From contig NZ_CP047491.1 of assembly GCF_009931115.1 (NCBI RefSeq), positions 372,001 through 436,000 on the forward strand: DNA of 64,000 nt, written 5' to 3'. The notes beneath the pieces were generated by a model. That model saw only the letters and a program-made list of their open reading frames with translations, did not search any database and was not told where the DNA came from. Shown one piece after another: positions 26,834 through 35,356 of this stretch. Positions within the stretch are counted from its first letter, which is position 1. Each line of letters starts with the position of its first letter. The stretch comes from Microbulbifer hydrolyticus. Lineage in GTDB: Bacteria; Pseudomonadota; Gammaproteobacteria; Pseudomonadales; Cellvibrionaceae. The position numbers and the translations under genes were made by a program.

Positions 26834-28291
26834 TCAGAGCCTGGTCCAGGCGTCGCTCCAGTTGGTACCGGTAGCGGGTGCGTAGTGGAAGGCGCTGTTG
26901 ACGTTGCACCACTGTCCTTCCGGGAAAGGGCGGCACTGGTAGCGGTTCCCATCGCTGGCCAGTACGACAGTTTCTCCGGGTACATAGCTACCGATACCTT
27001 CGGGGTAGATGTGGTCGTAATCGTCGCCGCCGGATGCCGGTGTGTGCAGGATGCTCACGCGGCCGGTGTCGGTTGCCTGACCATCGGAGACTACCAGCTC
27101 AACCACAACGGTCTGTGCAATCTGGGGCGCGCTCAGATCCAGCACTACATCCACTGCGGTAGTGCTGCTGAGGGTGGCACCGGCACCACTGATGACTTGC
27201 CAGCGATAGCTTAGCGGATCGCCGTCGGGATCGATGGCGTTGGCCGCGGAGAGATTGACCGCGCCAGCTCCCGTCACGCTGCCCGGGGACGCAACGATGT
27301 CCGCCGTAGGTCCCCGATTGGTGTCAGCGGGCTGGATATCCACCTCATGACTGAGGTCCAGATCCGCCCGGGTATACACGCGGTTTTCGGACGCACTCAG
27401 AACCGGCGTAACGGTGTCGCTGGAGGGATCAAGGGTACCGATACGTGCATACTGGGACTGGGTGTTTACGGTATTGGCAAATGCGTAAGCCCACTCTTCG
27501 GCAGTCGAATCCTGCTCGACCCGGTGGGTGATGGTTTCCATATCGTTGCCGCTACCGTTGAACAGGCGCAGGGTGACCTGGCTGCCGGTCTCGAGGCTTG
27601 AATACGCCTGCAGCGCACCCTCATCGGCCCACATGCTGGGGCTGCCGTTACCGAGCACTACGTCGGTACAGGTGTAAAAGGCTTCGGGACTGTCCGACCG
27701 CTGCCAGGTGGTGTAAATGACATGCTTGCCGGTCAGTTGTGGGAGGGGGCAGTTCAGCGTGTAACGTTTGTCTGCGCCCACGGGTACGTTGCCGAGCCGG
27801 CAGAATTCAAACAGGTCATCCCACTGCAGAGGCTCTGTACCCGTGTAGCCGGAGCGGGTGATATAAAACACCCATTCATTGGTGGAATGTGGCGCGGTAG
27901 CCCAGAAGGTGAAGTCAAAAGTGCCATCGGCTTTGGGCGTGATGGGGGTTGCTTGCCAGTCGCTGCGGGCCAGATCCATACCGGCATACTTGCTGCGACC
28001 GCCAGAGCACAACTGCCCATCCGGAATCAGCGCGCGATGATCGCCTGCCGCATTTGCCTGGTTGATCTCGTTCCAGTCGTAGAAAGGCTGCGTACCGCCG
28101 ACCGCTTTGGCCGCGGCACAGGCGGGGTCGGACGGGTTTTCAGGGTTGTTCAGAAAGCAGTTATAAATGCGGCTCTCCGGTATTTCCATGGTTCCGTGCG
28201 CACTGGATTCGACGCTGGGCAGCGCACAGAGCGCGAGCAGGGCGGATGCCGCCAGTGGCGCTTGACGCGGCTTGCGGATGGTGTGATTCAT
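26834..28291 (-). CDS. AA10 lytic polysaccharide monooxygenase with CBM73-like domain
   Basis: A secreted copper enzyme that breaks chitin (or cellulose) chains oxidatively. The signal peptide is cleaved before His32 (SSA|HGTMEIPESR), making that His the first copper ligand. H135 in APHSTNEWVFYIT is the second histidine-brace residue. The catalytic domain ends near residue 210. About 100 linker-domain residues follow, then a PKD/cadherin-like domain (GPTADIVASPGSV, DPDGDPLSYRW, about 330-425). The C-terminal module (YPEGIGSYVPGE, YQCRPFPEGQWCN) resembles chitin-binding CBM73. A chitin-active enzyme is the best guess. Confidence 0.92.
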   Translation of the reverse strand: MNHTIRKPRQAPLAASALLALCALPSVESSAHGTMEIPESRIYNCFLNNPENPSDPACAAAKAVGGTQPFYDWNEINQANAAGDHRALIPDGQLCSGGRSKYAGMDLARSDWQATPITPKADGTFDFTFWATAPHSTNEWVFYITRSGYTGTEPLQWDDLFEFCRLGNVPVGADKRYTLNCPLPQLTGKHVIYTTWQRSDSPEAFYTCTDVVLGNGSPSMWADEGALQAYSSLETGSQVTLRLFNGSGNDMETITHRVEQDSTAEEWAYAFANTVNTQSQYARIGTLDPSSDTVTPVLSASENRVYTRADLDLSHEVDIQPADTNRGPTADIVASPGSVTGAGAVNLSAANAIDPDGDPLSYRWQVISGAGATLSSTTAVDVVLDLSAPQIAQTVVVELVVSDGQATDTGRVSILHTPASGGDDYDHIYPEGIGSYVPGETVVLASDGNRYQCRPFPEGQWCNVNSAFHYAPATGTNWSDAWTRL

Positions 28292-28475
28292 GGCAGATTT
28301 CCTGTAATTATTGTTGATTATCGATTGCGAATTGAAAGGAGCGAGGCAAAAGCTTTATTTTTGACAGCGCTGTCTTTCGCGCGGCATGCTAATGGAAGTT
28401 ACCGGTGTGTGAAGGGATTAGTGCGTCAAAAGTTGCTGGGCCCGAACTGGTCGAAGTTGGTTGTGTGACCGGTCG

Positions 28476-31400
28476 CTAACTTTGCGGTTCGCCTGTCGTC
28501 CTCGCCGTGTTGGGTTTACCGGGAACCTGAAGGTCACGCTTCTCCGGCGGCGTGACCAGGTAGCGCTGGCCACCGTCTAATGGTGCGCCGAGACTCGGTA
28601 CTCTGGTGCCGTTTTCCCGCTGGATTAACTCGGGAATGAAATGCCGGAAATGCCGATAGAACAGTCGGGTGTCACCGTCGTAAGTTCCCAGCTTTCCCTG
28701 ATAACTGCCGGGACACAGCAGTGGCGCGTTGCAGTCACCGGCCTTTTCAGGTTTGAATCGCCAGGCCGGAACAATCGGGGTATCCGGATCCGATTGTGTT
28801 GGGGTATCTGGAAGGAGTGCCAGTAATTGACCATCGTCTCCCGCCACAAAGAACTCACGGTGTTCCGGTACTATACCGGTGGTGTCTCCATTGCCAGCGA
28901 GCTGGAATGACACTCGCCCAAGTGCTATTCCCCTATTGGGATGGTGCAAAAAGATTGTGCTCGAGCGCCCACTGTCATGATGATTGGTTTCACTCCACAG
29001 GCCGGTGCCGGACCAGTGACTGGCGATACGGCGCTGCCGCCCGGAGTGGCGGTGTGTGCTGATTTTCATCAGGCGCCTTCCAAACGGGTCGTAACGCAGC
29101 CAGGTTGTAAAGTCTCCGCATTCAACGCTGTGCAGCAGGCCCCAGCCGTCATACTGATAACGATAAGTTGACGGGGAGCTCCCTGCGCGGCCGCTATCGA
29201 TACGGGCCGTGGCAATGATGTTGCCGTGCGCGTCGCGCGCTGTTTCAGCGGAGCGCGGGGCCGGGGAAAATAAATCGAGAACGGGAAGGAGTCCCTGGAT
29301 GGCGTTCGAGGTTGGCGGCACTTCCAGCTCACCAGTCTTGCCGAAGTCTAGCGATTTCAATACGCCCTGCTGAAAGGTTTTTATAACCTGATTGCTGCCC
29401 AGGGAAAGAAATTCACGATGTGGTTGGTCGTTACTCTTCTGTTCATTCGCCGGTATCTCACTACGTACAGCCATAGCCCCATTGGTATCGATGCCGTATA
29501 GCCTCCCTGCCGGGGAAAAGGTAAATGCGATATTTATACAGTCTGAGCAGGAGCTTTTCAGCCAGCCACGGCTGTCATAACTGTGGTTGATGCTGACGTT
29601 GTCGGCTGAATTTTCGCTGTCCACATCGTGATGTTCGGCGATCAGCAGCCCGCGTGCGTCATAGCGATAGCGCAGGTTGCAGTATTCATTGGCGGCCTGT
29701 GTCAGGCGCCCGAGGGCATCAAAATGAAATTGGCAGATTAGCCCGCTGTTATTGCGTATCTGCACAAGGTGGCCCGCGTCGTTGTACTGCAGGTACCAAT
29801 GGCTGTCGCAATCGCGGAACTCTCGCAGTTGACCGCCCGCAGCATGATGCCACTCGAGCTGCGGGCTGCGTTCATCATCGAAGCTTGCCAGTTGGCCGAA
29901 CTGGTTATATCGCCAGCGATATTGTCTGTCGTCGCAGCGCAGCGTGGATAACTTTCCCTGTGGGTTGTAGCCGAGATTGAGTGCCGGGCCGAAAAATTGC
30001 TGTATACACCGCACACGACCACAGCCGTCATACTGCCATTGCAGCACGGGTTCACTGTTGTGGCTGAGGGTGCATGGGCGGCCGTATTCATCCGTACTGA
30101 CAGTAAGGGTGTAATCACCAATCGTCAAGCGTTCGAGCTTGCAGTGCTGATCGTAAAGCCATTTTCTGGCAGCGAGCCTGGTGCCCGTTTGTGCCACGAT
30201 ATTTCCCTGGCTGTCGTACTCCCAAGTGAGAACGCGATCACCGTGAACAAGCCTGGACAACTGACACTCGGCGTTCCATTCGAGTGAAAGTTGCCCGTGC
30301 TCAGGATCCGTGAGCGTCCGCAACTGACCGCGTTCGTCGTATTCACATTTCCATACACCTCCGGCGGGATCGATGATGACGGTGGGGCGGCGATCGGTCG
30401 CGGCATATCTGTATTTCCACACGCGGGTACCGGTATCCCCGACGAGGTTTCCAGCGGCAATCAGCCTTCCTTCATCGTCATAAATATAGTGATTATTTAC
30501 CCCGTTTCGGGTGCGCCTCCGCAGTCGTCCGTATGCATCGTAGCGGTACAGGGTATCCTGTCCGAGTGCATCCACGCTGTGGCAGAGGTTGCGGTATAGG
30601 TCAAACCGCCAGCGCTGGCTGCGAGATTCCCGGGTTGACTCAATCAGATTACCGCAGGTATCAAACCGCAAATGGGTTTCGCACTGACCGCGTGTGGTAA
30701 CAATGCACCGTTGTGTGCCTGATCGCCAGCGTAAATTCCACACCATCTGGCGGTCATCTTCTATGTCGTTCGGCTGGACGGCATCTTCGGAGCGGCAGAC
30801 CTGTCTTACCCGTTGGAACCTATCGTAAGTGAACGTCAGCCGCCCCAATTCGTGATTGGTCAGTGAGCTGATCTGTCCGCCGCTAACGGTAAAGCGTTCC
30901 TGTACTAACCGATTGCGCGTAGCTACAAGACACCCCTCTGCGTCGTACTGGTAGTCAGCCAGCGCTGGGGCCTTGTCGGAACGGCGATCAGTTATCCGGG
31001 CGAGCCGACCGTTCTCATGCTCGAACTCCAGCGTCGTTCCCCAGGATGTGACAATTTTTTGCGCATGACCATTGCGATAATCCACGCTCAGTGTGTTGCC
31101 AAACGCGTCGCGAATTTCACTTAAGGGTGCGGTTTTACCCGCGCCATCTGCTCGGAAAATTTTGTCTGGTGTATCAAACGCCGATAAACGAAAGCTGTGC
31201 AGGCTCTGGCGAAGCAGGTGCAGGCGCTCGCTGCGGTTGTAGCTGGCATTGCCGATCGCGGGAAGGTCAAACGCCACGAGTCGACCATCTGCGGTATGTA
31301 ATAATAGTTTCTGTTGTTTTCCGGGCCTGGTCTCCGGCAATTGCAAGTGTTCGCTCAGAGTGTGGCGCCATCCGGGGCCGAGGCCGATGTCGCGTTCCTG

Positions 31401-31850
31401 CCCCTGGCGGTAGTACCTTTGCCAGCGAAACGGAAATGGTCCGTGCAGCGTGAAGTCTTCGCGACAAAAAGCGAGTTCACCATTGGCGGCAATCACGTGA
31501 CCGCCAATCTGGTGGCAATCATGCAGGGCCGGAAGTGCATCACCTTGCGGGGTATAGGCCGGGTAATTGCAAAATCGCACGAGCGTGGAAGCTGGTACAT
31601 TCAACTCCGGCATAGTTGCAGCACGCACGAGACTGTATTCCGTAGCGTTAATCTGTGGTGCTTCTGGCCAGAAGTCGTCGGGGAATCTATTTGGTACCAC
31701 TGTCTCGTTTGAGTTTTCCCGCTCTCTGCGAGAAATTTTCTGGAACCATTTGCAGATACCTATTGCATCACCAGCCGTGTCCGGCATGGCAGGGGGTAAC
31801 AACCAGTCGATAACGGTAGGGATAAATTCGACCAGACGATCCGGTGTCAT
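28476..31850 (-). CDS. RHS/YD-repeat protein with a minimal C-terminal tip
   Basis: 1124 residues. No PAAR motif is seen at the N-terminus. A DUF6531-like block (GELAFCREDFTLHGPFPF, RDIGLGPGWRHTLSEHL) is followed by many YD repeats (YRYDAYGRLRRR, YIYDDEGRLIAAG, YRYDARGLLIAEH). The end of the shell is recognisable as a degenerate form of the usual GQYxDxETGLxYNxxRYYDP block: LGTYDGDTRLFYRHFRHFIP. The DPxGL cleavage motif is changed (VPSLGAPLDGG), and only about 30 residues remain after it. RHS proteins normally enclose a toxic tip; here none is apparent. It lies beside the T6SS, on the same strand as the phosphatase gene. Confidence 0.85.
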   Translation of the reverse strand: MTPDRLVEFIPTVIDWLLPPAMPDTAGDAIGICKWFQKISRRERENSNETVVPNRFPDDFWPEAPQINATEYSLVRAATMPELNVPASTLVRFCNYPAYTPQGDALPALHDCHQIGGHVIAANGELAFCREDFTLHGPFPFRWQRYYRQGQERDIGLGPGWRHTLSEHLQLPETRPGKQQKLLLHTADGRLVAFDLPAIGNASYNRSERLHLLRQSLHSFRLSAFDTPDKIFRADGAGKTAPLSEIRDAFGNTLSVDYRNGHAQKIVTSWGTTLEFEHENGRLARITDRRSDKAPALADYQYDAEGCLVATRNRLVQERFTVSGGQISSLTNHELGRLTFTYDRFQRVRQVCRSEDAVQPNDIEDDRQMVWNLRWRSGTQRCIVTTRGQCETHLRFDTCGNLIESTRESRSQRWRFDLYRNLCHSVDALGQDTLYRYDAYGRLRRRTRNGVNNHYIYDDEGRLIAAGNLVGDTGTRVWKYRYAATDRRPTVIIDPAGGVWKCEYDERGQLRTLTDPEHGQLSLEWNAECQLSRLVHGDRVLTWEYDSQGNIVAQTGTRLAARKWLYDQHCKLERLTIGDYTLTVSTDEYGRPCTLSHNSEPVLQWQYDGCGRVRCIQQFFGPALNLGYNPQGKLSTLRCDDRQYRWRYNQFGQLASFDDERSPQLEWHHAAGGQLREFRDCDSHWYLQYNDAGHLVQIRNNSGLICQFHFDALGRLTQAANEYCNLRYRYDARGLLIAEHHDVDSENSADNVSINHSYDSRGWLKSSCSDCINIAFTFSPAGRLYGIDTNGAMAVRSEIPANEQKSNDQPHREFLSLGSNQVIKTFQQGVLKSLDFGKTGELEVPPTSNAIQGLLPVLDLFSPAPRSAETARDAHGNIIATARIDSGRAGSSPSTYRYQYDGWGLLHSVECGDFTTWLRYDPFGRRLMKISTHRHSGRQRRIASHWSGTGLWSETNHHDSGRSSTIFLHHPNRGIALGRVSFQLAGNGDTTGIVPEHREFFVAGDDGQLLALLPDTPTQSDPDTPIVPAWRFKPEKAGDCNAPLLCPGSYQGKLGTYDGDTRLFYRHFRHFIPELIQRENGTRVPSLGAPLDGGQRYLVTPPEKRDLQVPGKPNTARTTGEPQS

Positions 31851-31905
31851 GTCGCTTTCTCGTAGATTGGGCTTTTAATTTGGTGAGAGCGTTGACCGTG
31901 AGGCA

Positions 31906-32772
31906 TCAGCGTCTGGATTTTCGCACCGTAATGTCATGCGTGGCTTTTGGTTGCAAGGTGATTGGATCCCCGGAGAACTCCGTCACCGCTTCCGGGCGGT
32001 TGCAGAATTCGATGATACCGGCACTGATGTTGTCGCGGCCGCCACGCCGGTTGGCGTCATCTATAAAATGATAAACACATTCCAGTGCCGGCCGATAGGT
32101 GGCCAGTACACGTTCGATAGTGTGATCGTCAATGTATTCGGTGAGGCCATCGCTACACAGTAACAACAGTGCACTTTCCGTTAACGTCCAGCTGTTTACT
32201 GTGGCTTCGACGGGCTCGGAAATTCCCAGTGCACGTGTTATGTGATTCCTTACCTGGGACGTCTGTGCCTGTTCTGCGGTTAACTGCCCGGCATCAATCA
32301 TTTCCTGAACCACGCTGTGATCCCTGGTGAGGCGTTGCAGTCCATAATCATTCCAGAGGTATGCACGAGAGTCGCCGATATGTGCGACGATGAGAAAATC
32401 CATCCAGATTGCCGCCGCCACCAGAGTGGTTCCCATCTGGGAAAACTGTGGGCGAGTTTTTTTTGTCTCCAGTATTTTTCGGTTACAAATGCCAATGCCT
32501 TCGACAAGCGCGGTCCTCAACATGATGTGCTGGCGTTCGCGAGAGCAGGTGAGGAAGGGGGTGTCGAGTAGCTTATCGAGTTCGCCTTGCAGGGTGTCCG
32601 CTGCAATATCACTGGCCGTAGCGCCGCCGCTATAGCCTCCCATGCCATCGGCTACGACAATATAGGCAAAGGGGTGATCTGGATCACTATGGCAGCGAAT
32701 ACTATCTTCGTTTTCGTCTCGTACCTGACCGATATCCGTGCGGCCGTTTACTGCCAGCCTGATGGGCTCCAT
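31906..32772 (-). CDS. PP2C-type Ser/Thr phosphatase of the T6SS (PppA-like)
   Basis: 288 residues from ATG 32772 (GTG 32781 also possible). All PP2C metal-site motifs are intact: RDENED, VADGMGGYSGG, AHIGDSRAYLW, LCSDGLTEYI and GGRDNISAGIIEF. In Pseudomonas the phosphatase PppA reverses phosphorylation of the T6SS FHA protein by the kinase PpkA. Here the FHA protein (35357) and a kinase (60923) lie in the same locus, so the same role is inferred. It is divergent from the T6SS operon. Confidence 0.88.
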   Translation of the reverse strand: MEPIRLAVNGRTDIGQVRDENEDSIRCHSDPDHPFAYIVVADGMGGYSGGATASDIAADTLQGELDKLLDTPFLTCSRERQHIMLRTALVEGIGICNRKILETKKTRPQFSQMGTTLVAAAIWMDFLIVAHIGDSRAYLWNDYGLQRLTRDHSVVQEMIDAGQLTAEQAQTSQVRNHITRALGISEPVEATVNSWTLTESALLLLCSDGLTEYIDDHTIERVLATYRPALECVYHFIDDANRRGGRDNISAGIIEFCNRPEAVTEFSGDPITLQPKATHDITVRKSRR

Positions 32773-32893
32773 GTCTGTCACAACTCCATGACATTTCCAG
32801 ATTATTGTGGCGCCGGGAAACCAGAAATCGGTTCAGTCTCCATGACTTCCGTATTTTTTGAGACAGTAATGTTAACTTGCTAACGCATCAGGT

Positions 32894-32923
32894 TTGAATT
32901 TTTTTTAAATCATTTGCCATAAT
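32894..32923 (+). promoter_or_regulatory. candidate sigma-70 promoter of the T6SS operon
   Basis: TTGAAT (32894-32899), 18-bp AT-rich spacer, CATAAT (32918-32923). It lies 70 bp before the first gene of the plus-strand T6SS run. It is the best promoter-like match in the divergent gap. Confidence 0.5.
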
Positions 32924-32993
32924 GCCGACCCCTGCAGGGTTTCAGGAGTGCAGTTGGTACACCTGTGCAAATTAAAAAGGACTTTTTGGCAAG

Positions 32994-33761
32994 ATGCCCC
33001 GTCTTCCGAGACTAAATCTAATCGATATTCCTCAACATATTGTGCAAGTCGGGCACAATAATTTGCCGTGTTTTTTTGATGAGGAAGATTATCAATTTTA
33101 CCTGGACAGCCTGCGCAATGCGGCCGATCAATATCGGGTGGACGTGCACGCCTATGTCCTGTTGCCCAACCTGATCCAGATTATTGCCACACCCCGGGTG
33201 CCTGATGGTATTTCATCGATGATGCAATCCCTGGGGCGCAGATATGTCCAGTTCGTCAATCACCGCTATCGACGCTCTGGAACACTTTGGGCCGGGCGTT
33301 ATAAGTCCAGCCTGATCGACTCGGATTCCTACCTCCTCACCTGTTACCGCTATGTTGAGTCTCGCCCAATCTATCTGGGGCTGGTGGAATCCATGAGTGA
33401 GTACCCCTGGTCGAGCTTCCGCCATCACGCGAATATCGAACAGAGCAATGTGATCAAGGATCACCGTCTGTATCTTGTACTGGGCAAAACGCCGCAAGCG
33501 AGGGCCGAAGCCTACCAGGAGCTTTTCCGCTACCGCTTTGATCGGCGGCTACTGGAGTACATTGCTGAGACCATCAAGCTAGGACAGGTTCTCGGAGGCG
33601 ATGTGTTCAAAGACAAAATCGAACAGATTTCCAATCAGCGGGTCAGGCCACTGAAACGCGGGCGTCCCAAAAAAAATACCAAAATTAAAGTTGAGAATGC
33701 GGCGGTTGAGGCAGAAAGTGAGCCTGACACAAAGTCCGTAAATCTGGAGGCCGGGGCGTGA
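32994..33761 (+). CDS. RAYT/Y1-transposase-like protein with degenerate HUH motif, T6SS operon
   Basis: 255 residues, clearly homologous to REP-associated tyrosine transposases (TnpA_REP). It has LPRLNLIDIPQHIVQ, AYVLLPN, MQSLGRRYVQFVNHRY, RSGTLWAGRYKSSLID and YPWSSFRHHA. The metal-binding HUH motif, normally MPNHVHLL, reads LPNLIQII (about residues 57-64), so both His are lost. The Tyr of LLTCYRYVES is kept. It also has a basic, K/R-rich tail (KRGRPKKNTK). Its stop overlaps the start of the next T6SS gene by 4 nt. It is therefore unlikely to transpose and may serve as a nucleic-acid-binding regulator. Confidence 0.82.
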   Translation: MPRLPRLNLIDIPQHIVQVGHNNLPCFFDEEDYQFYLDSLRNAADQYRVDVHAYVLLPNLIQIIATPRVPDGISSMMQSLGRRYVQFVNHRYRRSGTLWAGRYKSSLIDSDSYLLTCYRYVESRPIYLGLVESMSEYPWSSFRHHANIEQSNVIKDHRLYLVLGKTPQARAEAYQELFRYRFDRRLLEYIAETIKLGQVLGGDVFKDKIEQISNQRVRPLKRGRPKKNTKIKVENAAVEAESEPDTKSVNLEAGA

Positions 33762-35284
33762 GCAGGGCAAATGTACGAGCGGAAGCCGCTATTTTTAAAG
33801 CGGAGCAAGCGGACGAACCTTTACGCAAATGGCACCCAGGTGCCAAATACCGCGTTGCCATCATCGGCGATTTTAGTGGTCGCGTCAGCCGATCAATCTG
33901 TGAACCGGAAACCATCCGTGCACGTGCGGCCTATCCGTTGCGAAAAGATAACTTCGAGAAGGTGTTTGAACGTCTGCAGGTTGCGGTCAGCCTCCCATGT
34001 ATGCCGGAGCCACTTTCTCTACTGGAGTTCGATGACCTGCACCCAGACTACCTCTATCAACGCGTCCCGCTATTTAGTCACTTTATCCAGCTCAAAAATC
34101 GGCTTTTAAACCCATCGGAATTTCCGCATGCGGCCGAGGAGATTCGGCAGTGGCGGCCAGACCTGGCAAGTCCGACGCAAGGCTCGCAGGATGCTACAAC
34201 GAAGAGTGATACGGCATCGAGAGATACGGCGTCGATGCTCGACAGGATTCTGTCCGGCACAAGTTCCCAGGCTCAGTCGCAGATAGAAGCAGGGGCCCAG
34301 ATCGATCAACTGATCAAGGACATTGTCGCCCCCTACGTGCAGAAGAAGCCAGACGGAAATCGGGATATTTATCTGGATGCGGTCAGCGAAGCAGCCTCGG
34401 AAGCAATGCGCAAAATCATGCACCACAGTGATTTTCGTCAGCTGGAGGCCAGCTGGCGAGGCCTGCACTTACTGCTTCGACGCCTGGAGGATCACCGCGG
34501 GTTAGAGCTTCATCTTCTGGATATCAGCAAGGCAGAAGTGCTCGCCGATCTTGCGCAGGCAGAAGGCGATCTGGAGCAGTCGGGACTCTTCAAGTGTCTG
34601 GTAGAGCGCCATACCGTAGCCGGGAGCGCGCCCTATGACCTGATTCTCGGCGACTTTACCATCAATGATGATGAGCGTGATCTGCATATGCTGATAGATC
34701 TCGCAACCATCGCCGAAGCCGCGGGCAGCACCGTGGTCATGGGCGGTGATTGTCGCCTTGCCGGGTGCCCCAGTATGGCCGGAGCAATGGATCCAGACGA
34801 CTGGGGCTTTCCACTTTCAAGCGAGTTTACCCAGAGCTGGCAAGCGGTGCGTGAGTACCAGGCTTGTGCACATCTTGCCCTGGCCGCGCCCCGCTTTTTG
34901 TTGCGACTACCTTATGGCGCAGATGCATCGCGCACCGAGTCATTCTCCTTCGAAGAGCTGAGTCCCGAACTGGGGCAGCGCTACTATCTGTGGGGCAACA
35001 GTGCCTACCTGCTGACTTTGTCTATTTGCAGCGCGTTTGTTACCGCCGGTTCGCCGCAGCCGGTAGTAGCGGATCACTACCGGGGACTTCCACTCCATCT
35101 GCGCAAGTTGCCTCAGGGAGAGTGGCTGACCCCGTGTGCTGAGGCCTGGATGACAGATGGTGCCGCCGCGCGCTTCGACAGCGCTGGTCTGAGCACGCTT
35201 CGTTCCATACGGGGGCGTGACGAGATTCTTTTACCGAGACTGCAATCCATCGCCGGCACACAACTGAAAGGTCCGTGGGCCTGA
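33758..35284 (+). CDS. TssB-TssC fusion-like sheath protein
   Basis: 508 residues from GTG 33758. Residues 25-130 resemble TssB/VipA (AKYRVAIIGDFSGR, RKDNFEKVFERLQV, FDDLHPDYLYQRV). Residues 165-508 resemble TssC/VipB (DFRQLEASWRGLHLLL, PYDLILGDF, PRFLLRLPYGAD). The last 100 or so residues of TssC, after the [10 protein letters not shown] region, are absent. It therefore cannot replace the normal protomer and is likely an accessory sheath-like or baseplate-associated factor. It is translationally coupled to the RAYT-like gene. Canonical tssB and tssC are encoded separately 12 kb downstream. Confidence 0.82.
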   Translation: MSRANVRAEAAIFKAEQADEPLRKWHPGAKYRVAIIGDFSGRVSRSICEPETIRARAAYPLRKDNFEKVFERLQVAVSLPCMPEPLSLLEFDDLHPDYLYQRVPLFSHFIQLKNRLLNPSEFPHAAEEIRQWRPDLASPTQGSQDATTKSDTASRDTASMLDRILSGTSSQAQSQIEAGAQIDQLIKDIVAPYVQKKPDGNRDIYLDAVSEAASEAMRKIMHHSDFRQLEASWRGLHLLLRRLEDHRGLELHLLDISKAEVLADLAQAEGDLEQSGLFKCLVERHTVAGSAPYDLILGDFTINDDERDLHMLIDLATIAEAAGSTVVMGGDCRLAGCPSMAGAMDPDDWGFPLSSEFTQSWQAVREYQACAHLALAAPRFLLRLPYGADASRTESFSFEELSPELGQRYYLWGNSAYLLTLSICSAFVTAGSPQPVVADHYRGLPLHLRKLPQGEWLTPCAEAWMTDGAAARFDSAGLSTLRSIRGRDEILLPRLQSIAGTQLKGPWA

Positions 35285-35356
35285 AACGCAATACCGAAAG
35301 TTCCTGTTTAAGGCAGCGGGCGAGCCGATGCCAACCAAACGACGAGCGAAACTGAC

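Noticed and set aside
32994-33761. An active IS200/RAYT insertion sequence
   Set aside because: The HUH histidines are lost, the gene overlaps the next operon gene, and I see no REP-like end hairpins flanking it.
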